DNA from: DATFYI01 sp035315125
Lineage (GTDB): Bacteria; Chloroflexota; Anaerolineae; Anaerolineales; Anaerolineaceae
Assembly (NCBI GenBank): GCA_035315125.1
Contig: DATFYI010000035.1
Location: forward strand, 1-5,522
DNA: 5,522 bases
Reading direction: 5' to 3'
Shown here: positions 1-5,522 of the stretch, one piece after another
Numbering within the stretch: position 1 is the first letter of the stretch
Layout of the letters: each line of letters starts with the position of its first letter
The notes under the pieces: generated by a model
Seen by the model: only the letters and a program-made list of their open reading frames with translations
Told to the model about the DNA's origin: nothing
The model's database searches: none
Program-made: the position numbers and the translations under genes

Positions 1-858
1 TGGTGGATTCGGACCAGGCGAGAAATAACTGGGCGGCATGGGCTCTCTGATCCACAAAACAGCCGCCAGGATCCAAATCAGGAAAAACACCAAGGCGTCC
101 ATCCGTGTAAGCCATTTTTTCGACCGGATGGCAATAAGCCAATCCTGCCTGTGAGAGCTTACAAAAATACTGCCCAGGATTAAGGCAGTTCCAACACCCC
201 AGGCCAGCAGAATCTGGATGGCTAATAGAGGCACACCGGTTTCATTCCAAAAAATGCTATCGGTGACAATCTTAAATCCCAGAATGGCCACAGCCAGCCA
301 AATCAACAACCCAAATAAGAATGGAATGCTACCCGCCAGAAAAATTAATCGGGAGGCCTTGAGTTCATTGATAACGGGTTCAAAATGAATTCCGAACCGA
401 AAAACCAATAATAGCAGTATCGTCTGAGCACAGAATAGCGTAAGCCAGATAAACACCGGTTGTAAACGTATGTAATAAGTGCTAAATTCCCCAAATCGGT
501 AAGCAGGTGTGAGCGAGATAATCCAACCTATCCAAAATAAAACCATGGAGCAAATGAATAGAGCGATGGCTGCATTTTTCTTGTTTAAAAAGCTATTGAG
601 ACGATCTTCAGCCCGCTTCCGGTCAGAGCGGGTTTTTACAGCCAGCAGTGAGCAAGCTATGAATAATAATAAAAGAATACCTATTATAAGTAGCCTGGGT
701 AATGAATATCCGAAAATTAATTGGTTTTTTGGATCCGCCGGAAGATACAAGAGATAGATTATACAAATAAGCGCTTCTAAAGCCGCCAGTGAAAAATATA
801 AAATCAAAATTGCTGCAGGACGGATTTTTTGTTTCTGCATCAATGGTATTAGCTCCAT
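1..858 (-). CDS. Multi-spanning membrane protein, 5' part (runs off the window at position 1)
   Basis: An open frame of 286 codons from the ATG at 858 to the window edge, without a stop. I see about seven hydrophobic helices, near residues 16-38, 54-74, 96-116, 134-154, 170-195, 209-231 and 253-271. A very basic/acidic loop (KTRSDRKRAEDR, about 75-86) lies between helices 2 and 3 and is probably cytoplasmic. After helix 7 comes a Pro-rich stretch, REPMPPSYFSPGP (271-283), which I recall from memory in large uncharacterised Anaerolineae membrane proteins resembling GT-C glycosyltransferases. No catalytic motif is visible in this portion, so the function is unknown; a lipid-linked glycan transferase or polymerase is only an inference from context. 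The ATG overlaps the end of the upstream WecA/TagO-like gene by 10 bp. It has no clear Shine-Dalgarno. A second ATG at 840 (Met7) has a GGAG 12 nt upstream and is the alternative start. The overlap puts it in the same operon. Confidence 0.72.
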   Translation of the reverse strand, partial: MELIPLMQKQKIRPAAILILYFSLAALEALICIIYLLYLPADPKNQLIFGYSLPRLLIIGILLLLFIACSLLAVKTRSDRKRAEDRLNSFLNKKNAAIALFICSMVLFWIGWIISLTPAYRFGEFSTYYIRLQPVFIWLTLFCAQTILLLLVFRFGIHFEPVINELKASRLIFLAGSIPFLFGLLIWLAVAILGFKIVTDSIFWNETGVPLLAIQILLAWGVGTALILGSIFVSSHRQDWLIAIRSKKWLTRMDALVFFLIWILAAVLWIREPMPPSYFSPGPNPP

Positions 859-1907
859 CGTTTTCTATCATCCAGATAAATAATTCCTAATCCACCCAAT
901 ACGATACAGGTTATAAATAAGCTATTGGCGATCAAAGGCTTCTGTGAAACAGCGATAAAGGCCACACATTCCAATAGCAAAGCTGCACCGTGCATCATCA
1001 TAACTGCCCTTCCGGAATCCAGACCGAGACATATCAGACGATGATAGGTATGGTCACGTCCGCCTTTGTAGAACGGTTTGCCGCGCTTTAATCTCGAAAT
1101 AAAGACCAGCGTTGTATCAAAAATAGGAATACCAACCAATAATATCGGGACAAACCAGGATGAGGCCTGGTAGGATTGAACCGGTGTGTATAAAATAGCA
1201 ATCACTGCCAGCAAGAAACCCAGGCTTTGAGCCCCGGAATCGCCCAGGAATAATCGGGCCGGTGAGGCATTATAAAAATATAATCCAATACAGGTACCCA
1301 GCAAGATTGAGCTTAATATCGACAGCGAGATTTGTTGAGAATCAAAAGTGGCCAGCATAAAAAAGGCAAAGGCATAGGCACTCAATCCCACCGCCAATCC
1401 ATCCATACTGTCCACTAAATTAAAGGCATTTGTGACCCCCACCAACCATAAACATGTTAATATCCAATCAAAGATTCTATATAATAAGTGCGGTCCACCC
1501 AGATAAAATTCGCCATATTCGAATACACGAATATAAACACCGGAAATAATTAACAATAAAGCAGCCAGTAATTGGCCAGATAATTTTATCCAGGCCGGCA
1601 GATTTTTTTTGTCATCCCATAAACCAAATATTAAAATAATTGCGGCTGGCAGGGCAATCAATTGTATCTGGCGGGATTTCCATAGACCAGAAATAACGAC
1701 CAAAACGAGCGTAGTAATGGCCAGCGCAATTCCGCCGGCATACGGCATGGGTTCCCGATGTAGTTTATGAGGAGCTGAACCTGGGAAATCCAATAAATTG
1801 AAGCGCCGCGCCAGCTTAATCCCTACCCAGGCAGAGGCCAATGTCAATAAAACAGAGGCCAGGATGGCCTGGAACATATAGGCAGTGTTAATTACCAAGG
1901 AAGACAT
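849..1907 (-). CDS. WecA/TagO-like undecaprenyl-phosphate sugar-1-phosphate transferase
   Basis: Polyprenyl-phosphate N-acetylhexosamine-1-phosphate transferase of the MraY/WecA/TagO superfamily. Known members transfer a sugar phosphate from a UDP-sugar to undecaprenyl phosphate, the first membrane step of glycan assembly. At 352 aa it has normal family length, with about 11 hydrophobic helices. Family motifs appear in order: PHKLHREPMPYAGG (46-59), the acidic DD pair at 98-99 (LWDDKKN), NAFNLVDSMDGLA (160-172) with Asp166 and Asp169, LFLGDSGA (219-226), GIPIFDT (259-265), and RDHTYHRL (284-291), the equivalent of the terminal His motif. All expected acidic and His residues are present, so it looks active. 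The donor sugar (GlcNAc-P, GalNAc-P or other) cannot be read from the sequence. Lack of muramyl-pathway neighbours argues against MraY. The start at 1907 is 2 bp after the preceding gene's stop, with AGGAGG 12 nt upstream; Met11 is an alternative but has no ribosome site. It ends with TAA and overlaps the next gene by 10 bp. Confidence 0.93.
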   Translation of the reverse strand: MSSLVINTAYMFQAILASVLLTLASAWVGIKLARRFNLLDFPGSAPHKLHREPMPYAGGIALAITTLVLVVISGLWKSRQIQLIALPAAIILIFGLWDDKKNLPAWIKLSGQLLAALLLIISGVYIRVFEYGEFYLGGPHLLYRIFDWILTCLWLVGVTNAFNLVDSMDGLAVGLSAYAFAFFMLATFDSQQISLSILSSILLGTCIGLYFYNASPARLFLGDSGAQSLGFLLAVIAILYTPVQSYQASSWFVPILLVGIPIFDTTLVFISRLKRGKPFYKGGRDHTYHRLICLGLDSGRAVMMMHGAALLLECVAFIAVSQKPLIANSLFITCIVLGGLGIIYLDDRKRWS

Positions 1908-1909
1908 GG

Positions 1910-3031
1910 CTAAGAATATCCTCCTGCCAGCTTCTTGTAGACTTCCATCGTTTCGGACACAATCCGCTCCGTAGAATATTCGGCCTCAACGATTTCACGG
2001 CCCCGCCTACCCATTTTTTCTCTTAAAGGCGCATCAGCGATCAGGCGCTGAACGGCATTTGCTAAGGCTTCCGCATCTCGGACAGGAACGAGCAATCCAT
2101 TTTCACCTTCACTGACTACCTGACGGCAGCCGGGCACATCGCTGGCAACGATCGGCCTGCCACAAGCAGATGCTTCGATTAACGACCTGGGCAGACCTTC
2201 CCGATAAGAAGGCAAACAAACGATATGAGAATGACCGTAAAATTGCGCCATATCATCTTGCCAGCCGCACCATTCGACCACACCTTCTTCCTGCCAGGCT
2301 TGCAGTTGCTCAACGGGGACTGCAGCAGGATTGGCAGGATCACAATCACCGGCCAGCATAAACCTGGAGATGATATTTTTATTTTTCAAGATACGGGCAG
2401 CAGCAACGAATTCTGCTATTCCTTTATCCCACAACATCCGGGCCGCCAATACTACCCGGGGTGTCCCAGCAGGCTCAGGAGAGAAATAAAATTTATTGAT
2501 ATCAACGCCACTCCCCCTTACCAGAGTAGTTTGCTCCTCAGAAACCATATTTTGTTTTACAAAAAGCCTTTGATCGTCTAAATTCTGGAAGATAACCTGT
2601 GTATTTTGTAATGCAATCTTATAAAATCCCAACACCATTGGATGCAACAGGCGCGCTTTTAGATCACTATTGATAAAGATATAACCTAAACCGGTTATTG
2701 AGTTGGTAACCCTGATTTTTCTTGTCAAACGGGCTGCTATGGAAGCGTAAAGCACACATTTTATGGTGAAGTTATGCACCAAATCCGGTTGTTCTTTTTT
2801 GAAAAAACGATATAACTTCCAAATTGTAAATAATTCCAGAAATGGATTCGTTCCATTTCTGGAAAGAGGGAAGGCAACCCAGCGGAAACCTGCTTTCTCC
2901 ATCTGCGGGCCATAATCACCTGGCGGTGATAACAAAACGACTTCATCGCCCTGCTGGCGCAACCCTTCAGCCAGGGCCAGGCGAAAATTGTATAGATACC
3001 AGTCGGTATTGGCAAACAAAATAATCTTCAC
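1910..3031 (-). CDS. GT4-family glycosyltransferase (CapM/PglA-like)
   Basis: Retaining GT-B fold glycosyltransferase of 373 aa, the usual length for the CapM/PglA branch of GT4, probably acting at the cytoplasmic membrane face on an undecaprenyl-diphosphate-linked sugar. The N-terminal acceptor domain starts with MKIILFANTDWYLYNFR and includes VTNSITGLGY (108-117). The donor domain has GSGVD (173-177), a likely phosphate-contacting Arg198 and Lys203 in AARMLWDKG, and the EX7E motif Glu278/Glu286 in REGLPRSLIEA, followed by SACGRPIVASDVPGCRQVV (288-306). Sugar specificity cannot be assigned: PglA-type enzymes add GalNAc and CapM acts in capsule synthesis, but similarity here is by motif only. 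It starts with GTG at 3031, in a GTGA overlap with the asnB stop; AGGA 7 nt upstream supports this start and coupled translation. It ends TAG, 2 bp before the WecA/TagO-like gene. Its sequence contains a perfect 13-bp hairpin around codons 57-67. Confidence 0.93.
   Translation of the reverse strand: MKIILFANTDWYLYNFRLALAEGLRQQGDEVVLLSPPGDYGPQMEKAGFRWVAFPLSRNGTNPFLELFTIWKLYRFFKKEQPDLVHNFTIKCVLYASIAARLTRKIRVTNSITGLGYIFINSDLKARLLHPMVLGFYKIALQNTQVIFQNLDDQRLFVKQNMVSEEQTTLVRGSGVDINKFYFSPEPAGTPRVVLAARMLWDKGIAEFVAAARILKNKNIISRFMLAGDCDPANPAAVPVEQLQAWQEEGVVEWCGWQDDMAQFYGHSHIVCLPSYREGLPRSLIEASACGRPIVASDVPGCRQVVSEGENGLLVPVRDAEALANAVQRLIADAPLREKMGRRGREIVEAEYSTERIVSETMEVYKKLAGGYS
1920..1925 (-). promoter_or_regulatory. 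Shine-Dalgarno for the WecA/TagO-like gene
   Basis: AGGAGG on the minus strand lies within the last codons of the preceding GT4 gene, 12 nt before the ATG at 1907. The spacing is longer than optimal, but no other start nearby has a better site, so it supports this start. Confidence 0.55.
2834..2864 (-). repeat. Perfect 13-bp inverted repeat with 5-nt loop inside the GT4 gene
   Basis: The arm TTCCAGAAATGGA (2834-2846 as read on the plus strand) is followed by a 5-base loop and then its exact reverse complement (2852-2864). In the GT4 mRNA this would fold into a 13-bp stem over the codons for SRNGTNPFLE, followed by an A/U-rich stretch (UUAUUUACAAUUU). The stem is A/T-rich, and there is no uninterrupted U-run, so it is not a standard intrinsic terminator. 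Function is unknown; a pause site, mRNA stability element or chance are all possible. Confidence 0.85.
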
Positions 3032-4986
3032 GCTACGATCCTGGCTTTATTTTCAGAAAACCAGGCCTGGAACATCAAAATAGCCCACAGGTGGTGGTGC
3101 CAATTTCTCTTTCCCTCGATATGTTGCGTCCATTTTTGCCTGATGGGTGCAGGGTTAAAAAATCCTTCCTGTTCGAGCTTTTTTTCATTCAGTAAACTCT
3201 CGCCCCAATCGCGTAATGGAACGCGCAGCCAATCACCAATCGGGATAGCAAACCCCATTTTTGGTCGCTCGATCATTTCTTGCGGAACATAACGATAAAG
3301 AACCTGACGCAAAATCCATTTTCTCTTGCCTGCTCGCATCTTCATCGTCAGGGGCAATTTCCAGGCAAATTCCACCACCCTGTGATCGTCTAAAAGGGGG
3401 ACGCGCGCCTCCAGGCTGACGTGCATGCTGGCTCGGTCCAGCTTGACCAAAATATCTTCCGGTAAATAAGTGACCAGGTCCAGGTACATCATCGTTTGCG
3501 TGAAATCATCCAGCTTTGCCCACCGCTTGGGATCAGTTAAAATTGTAGGCGGTTCCTGAGACCCTTTTACGATCTCTGCCGGTTTATCCCATAATGAAAC
3601 CAGCCGATTATAAATATCGGGGTAGCTATCGGAAGCCAGTATCTTTGAGCTCTTGCGGATCTTCTCCGACAGCTCTTGTTTTCCGGCTAAATTTAACTCC
3701 CTGAGAATTCGTTCCAGCAATCTCGGAGAGAGATTATCCATCGCCTGGCTGCCGGCGCGCCGCATTCCTGACGGTATCCAGCCCAATTTTTCCCAAACCC
3801 AGCGCCCGGCATAGTAACGATTATAGCCACCGAAAAGTTCATCACCACCGTCTCCTGAAAGACTCACGGTTACCTGCGAGCGAGCAAGCTGAGAGACCAA
3901 AAAAGTGGGTATCTGCGAGCTGTCTGCGTACGGCTCATCGTACAGGTTGGGTAGATTGGGGATCACTTCTCGGGCTTCTCCAGGTGTCACATAAAGTTCT
4001 GTGTGGTCTGTGCCCAGGTGCTGTGCGATCGCTTTTGCGTAGCTGGCCTCGTCAAAATCCGCTTCTTTAAATCCGATGGTAAAAGTTTTGACCGGCCGGT
4101 CACTTTGAGCCTGCATTAATGCCACTACAGTTGAAGAATCGATACCTCCTGAGAGAAAAGCACCCAGGGGGACGTCTGCAATCATCCGTTCTCTGACCGA
4201 ATCGCGCAGCAGCTGGTCTAATTCTTCCTCTGCCTCCTGATCAGTTCCGCTGAAGGGTTCCTCTGAGCCGCGCTCTGCCACATCCCGGGCCGACCAGTAA
4301 GGTTCGATGACCGGCTCAGTCCGACAATCACAATCTGAGAGTGTCAGGATATTGCCCGGAACCAGCTTATAGATTCCCTTATAAATCGAATAGGGTGCAT
4401 GGATGCAGTTGAACCGCAGGAAAAGCGCCAGGGCGTCCCGGTCAATTGTCCCTTGAAAAGCCGGGTGAGCCTGAAAAGGCTTAAGCTCCGAACCAAACAA
4501 AAACACATTTCCAGCCCAACCATAATACAGTGGTTTGATCCCTAAACGGTCCCTGACCAGAAAAAGTTGTCGCTCTTGACGGTCCCATAATGCGAAAGCA
4601 AACATCCCATTAAAACGCCGAACCGCGCTCCGAAGGCCCCACTCACAAATCGCTGCCAGCATAATCTCGGTATCTGAATGCCCCTTGAAATGATATCCAA
4701 GCCGTTCAAGCTCGCTGCGCAGCTCTGCAAAATTGTAGATTTCTCCATTGAAAATGATGACAAAACGCCCATCCATCGAATACATCGGTTGGTGACCTGT
4801 TGGTGAAAGATCCAATATTGCCAACCTTCTAAAGCCAAAAGCCAGGCCGGTTTCTGCATCCACCCACGAGCCATAATCATCCGGGCCGCGATACAAAATA
4901 GTATCAGCCATGCAGCGGACAGTTGACTCAAGCTCGATCTCTGTCTCCTGGCGCTTTGTATCCAGGAAACCGGTTATTCCACACAT
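3028..4986 (-). CDS. asnB: Glutamine-dependent asparagine synthetase (AsnB family)
   Basis: Class-B asparagine synthetase, which uses ammonia from glutamine and ATP to convert aspartate to asparagine; some paralogues in glycan clusters amidate other carboxylates. At 652 aa it has the length of the long AsnB forms. The N-terminal Ntn glutaminase domain starts with MCGITGF, where Cys2 would be the nucleophile after Met removal. It has glutamine-binding residues Arg54 (RRLAILDL), Asn80-Gly81 (FNGEIYNF) and Asp105 (GHSDTEIML), and the RDRLGIKPLYY segment (145-155). The C-terminal synthetase domain has the PP-loop SGGIDSS (279-285), DEPYADSSQIPT (350-361), SGDGGDELFGGY (377-388), and, further on, LDRASMHVSLEARVPLLDD. 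All key residues are present, so both half-reactions should work. The ATG at 4986 is fixed by the essential Cys2, and GGAG lies 9 nt upstream. It overlaps the next gene by 4 bp. Its placement between two glycosyltransferase genes suggests a cluster-specific role, but free-asparagine synthesis cannot be excluded. Confidence 0.95.
   Translation of the reverse strand: MCGITGFLDTKRQETEIELESTVRCMADTILYRGPDDYGSWVDAETGLAFGFRRLAILDLSPTGHQPMYSMDGRFVIIFNGEIYNFAELRSELERLGYHFKGHSDTEIMLAAICEWGLRSAVRRFNGMFAFALWDRQERQLFLVRDRLGIKPLYYGWAGNVFLFGSELKPFQAHPAFQGTIDRDALALFLRFNCIHAPYSIYKGIYKLVPGNILTLSDCDCRTEPVIEPYWSARDVAERGSEEPFSGTDQEAEEELDQLLRDSVRERMIADVPLGAFLSGGIDSSTVVALMQAQSDRPVKTFTIGFKEADFDEASYAKAIAQHLGTDHTELYVTPGEAREVIPNLPNLYDEPYADSSQIPTFLVSQLARSQVTVSLSGDGGDELFGGYNRYYAGRWVWEKLGWIPSGMRRAGSQAMDNLSPRLLERILRELNLAGKQELSEKIRKSSKILASDSYPDIYNRLVSLWDKPAEIVKGSQEPPTILTDPKRWAKLDDFTQTMMYLDLVTYLPEDILVKLDRASMHVSLEARVPLLDDHRVVEFAWKLPLTMKMRAGKRKWILRQVLYRYVPQEMIERPKMGFAIPIGDWLRVPLRDWGESLLNEKKLEQEGFFNPAPIRQKWTQHIEGKRNWHHHLWAILMFQAWFSENKARIVA
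3039..3042 (-). promoter_or_regulatory. Shine-Dalgarno supporting the GTG start of the GT4 gene
   Basis: AGGA within the last asnB codons sits 7 nt before the GTG at 3031. It supports an unusual start codon that overlaps the asnB stop as GTGA, a layout typical of coupled re-initiation. Confidence 0.6.
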
Positions 4987-4995
4987 GTTCCGCAG

Positions 4996-4999
4996 CTCC
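4996..4999 (-). promoter_or_regulatory. Shine-Dalgarno for asnB
   Basis: GGAG on the minus strand lies 9 nt before the ATG at 4986. It agrees with the start demanded by the catalytic Cys2. Confidence 0.6.
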
Positions 5000-5023
5000 G
5001 ATGGGATTTATCAAAATTCCGCT

Positions 5024-5063
5024 GGGAAACAATGCCTTCAAGCATATCACCAGATTGTTTCCC
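5024..5063 (-). repeat. Perfect 10-bp inverted repeat in the asnB leader
   Basis: GGGAAACAAT and its exact reverse complement ATTGTTTCCC are separated by 20 bases, and the repeat ends 37 bp before the asnB start codon. If the predicted promoter is used, it lies about 10 nt after the start of transcription, so it could fold in the leader RNA. Its arm centres are 30 bp apart, about three helical turns, so a DNA operator is also possible. There is no U-run directly after the stem (AGCGGAAUUUUG follows), so it is a poor intrinsic terminator for the upstream glycosyltransferase. Confidence 0.75.
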
Positions 5064-5079
5064 CTCGTTTACTGAGTAT

Positions 5080-5108
5080 ATCATAATGAATCCTGGCTTC
5101 TGGGTGAA
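5080..5108 (-). promoter_or_regulatory. Candidate sigma70-type promoter upstream of asnB
   Basis: A -10 hexamer TATGAT (5080-5085, 5 of 6 matches to TATAAT) and a -35 hexamer TTCACC (5103-5108, 4 of 6 to TTGACA) are separated by 17 bp on the minus strand. Transcription would start near 5073 and give a leader of about 87 nt. This is the only noncoding stretch in the window long enough for a promoter. A match this good can occur by chance in A/T-rich DNA. Confidence 0.35.
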
Positions 5109-5118
5109 CAAAACTGGT

Positions 5119-5522
5119 TTACCCCTTCAAGGAGTTTGCTGCCAGATTATTTTCCGCTAATTTATCCATTTCTTCTCTATAAAGACGCTCGTACCTGGAA
5201 ACGATGATCCGAATATCAAATTGATCTTCTATACGGCTACGAGCTATTTGCCCCAATTGAGATCTCTGAGCGGCCGAGAGACTGAGTAAGTTAATGATCT
5301 CAGACGCAAGTGCCTGACTGTTACGCGGCGGAACGACCTTACCCGAATCGCCAATGATATCAGGTGAATCGCCCACATTGGTAACCACACAGGGAACGCC
5401 GCAAGCCATAGCCTCACCAACCACCAGCGGAAAAGCTTCCCCATAAGCTGAAGAGGATACTGCCAGGTCTAATGCGGCCGTTAATCTCGGTATATCTGAT
5501 CGAAGGCCCAACAAGTGGAAAT
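5119..5522 (-). CDS. GT4-type glycosyltransferase, C-terminal part (5' end beyond the window)
   Basis: The frame enters from the window edge and gives 133 visible residues before TAA. They form the C-terminal half of a GT-B donor-binding domain. FHLLGLRSDIPRLTAALDLAVSSS leads into the EX7E motif in YGEAFPLVVGEAMACG (visible residues 26-41; Glu28 and Glu36), followed by VPCVVTNVGDSPDIIGDSG and a C-terminal helical tail (SRYERLYREEMDK). This is typical of retaining GT4 (glycosyl transferases group 1) enzymes that use nucleotide-sugar donors, here presumably in surface glycan assembly. A TTG at 5514 could be misread as a start, but the homologous domain clearly continues upstream of it, so the gene is cut by the window and not intrinsically short. 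The acceptor domain is not visible, so specificity is unknown. It is separated from asnB by 132 bp, with no clear terminator after its stop. Confidence 0.9.
   Translation of the reverse strand, partial: FHLLGLRSDIPRLTAALDLAVSSSAYGEAFPLVVGEAMACGVPCVVTNVGDSPDIIGDSGKVVPPRNSQALASEIINLLSLSAAQRSQLGQIARSRIEDQFDIRIIVSRYERLYREEMDKLAENNLAANSLKG

Noticed and set aside
509..757. An 82-codon plus-strand frame
   Set aside because: It is antisense to the membrane protein gene, has no ribosome site that I can see and no recognisable motif.
623..871. An 82-codon minus-strand frame starting in the end of the WecA/TagO-like gene
   Set aside because: It lies out of frame over the 286-codon membrane protein frame, which has a clear helix pattern and continues to the window edge. 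Its own translation shows no domain or consistent membrane pattern.
1349..2362. A shared 12-base string GGCCAGCATAAA near 1350 and 2352
   Set aside because: The two copies sit in different genes in unrelated contexts and the match does not extend, so it looks like chance and not a repeat family.
2225..2581. A 118-codon plus-strand frame opposite the GT4 gene
   Set aside because: It lies wholly over the conserved donor domain of the glycosyltransferase; its translation has no family resemblance and looks like a complement shadow.
3061..3070. CCAGGCCTGG 10-bp palindrome near the 3' end of asnB
   Set aside because: A short self-complementary sequence with no loop, no T-run and no neighbouring copies; expected by chance in a window of this size.
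4542..4931. A 129-codon minus-strand frame inside asnB
   Set aside because: It is an alternative frame over the highly conserved glutaminase domain; the asnB frame has every expected catalytic motif and no frameshift.
5512..5514. TTG as the start of the glycosyltransferase at the right edge
   Set aside because: Residues before it (FHL) continue the typical domain, and a GT-B enzyme cannot consist of only 131 C-terminal residues; the gene is simply cut by the window edge.

Overview
The window reads as part of a bacterial cell-surface polysaccharide (exopolysaccharide, capsule or wall-glycan) cluster. All five genes are on the minus strand, so the cluster is transcribed from the high-coordinate end to the low end. 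The order is: the C-terminal part of a GT4-type glycosyltransferase entering at 5522; a 132-bp gap; a class-B glutamine-dependent asparagine synthetase (asnB family); a complete GT4 glycosyltransferase resembling the CapM/PglA group; a WecA/TagO-type undecaprenyl-phosphate sugar-phosphate transferase; and the first 286 codons of a multi-spanning membrane protein that leaves the window at position 1.

The last four genes are packed tightly. asnB and the second glycosyltransferase overlap by 4 bp (GTGA), the next junction leaves 2 bp, and the last overlaps by 10 bp. They look like one translationally coupled unit. The only real intergenic stretch (4987..5118) holds a plausible sigma70-type promoter facing asnB and a perfect 10-bp inverted repeat that would lie in the 5' untranslated leader. 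The first, partial glycosyltransferase may therefore belong to a separate or read-through transcript.

Likely cooperation (inference from families): the WecA/TagO-like enzyme loads the first sugar phosphate onto undecaprenyl phosphate at the inner face of the membrane. The two GT4 enzymes extend the lipid-linked glycan. The AsnB-family amidotransferase either makes asparagine or, as its placement suggests, amidates a sugar or other glycan precursor. The terminal membrane protein may act in a later membrane step, but I cannot assign it a reaction.

Taxonomy: mid-GC composition, a WecA/TagO-like enzyme with a GGRDHTYHRL signature, and a membrane protein with a Pro-rich PMPPSYFSPGP stretch after its last visible helix recall, from memory, Chloroflexota (Anaerolineae-like) proteins. 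This is a weak assignment. I see no rRNA, tRNA, CRISPR array, insertion sequence or attachment site. I also see no clearly new biological system. The most unusual non-coding signals are a perfect 13-bp stem hairpin inside the second glycosyltransferase gene and the 10-bp inverted repeat ahead of asnB.
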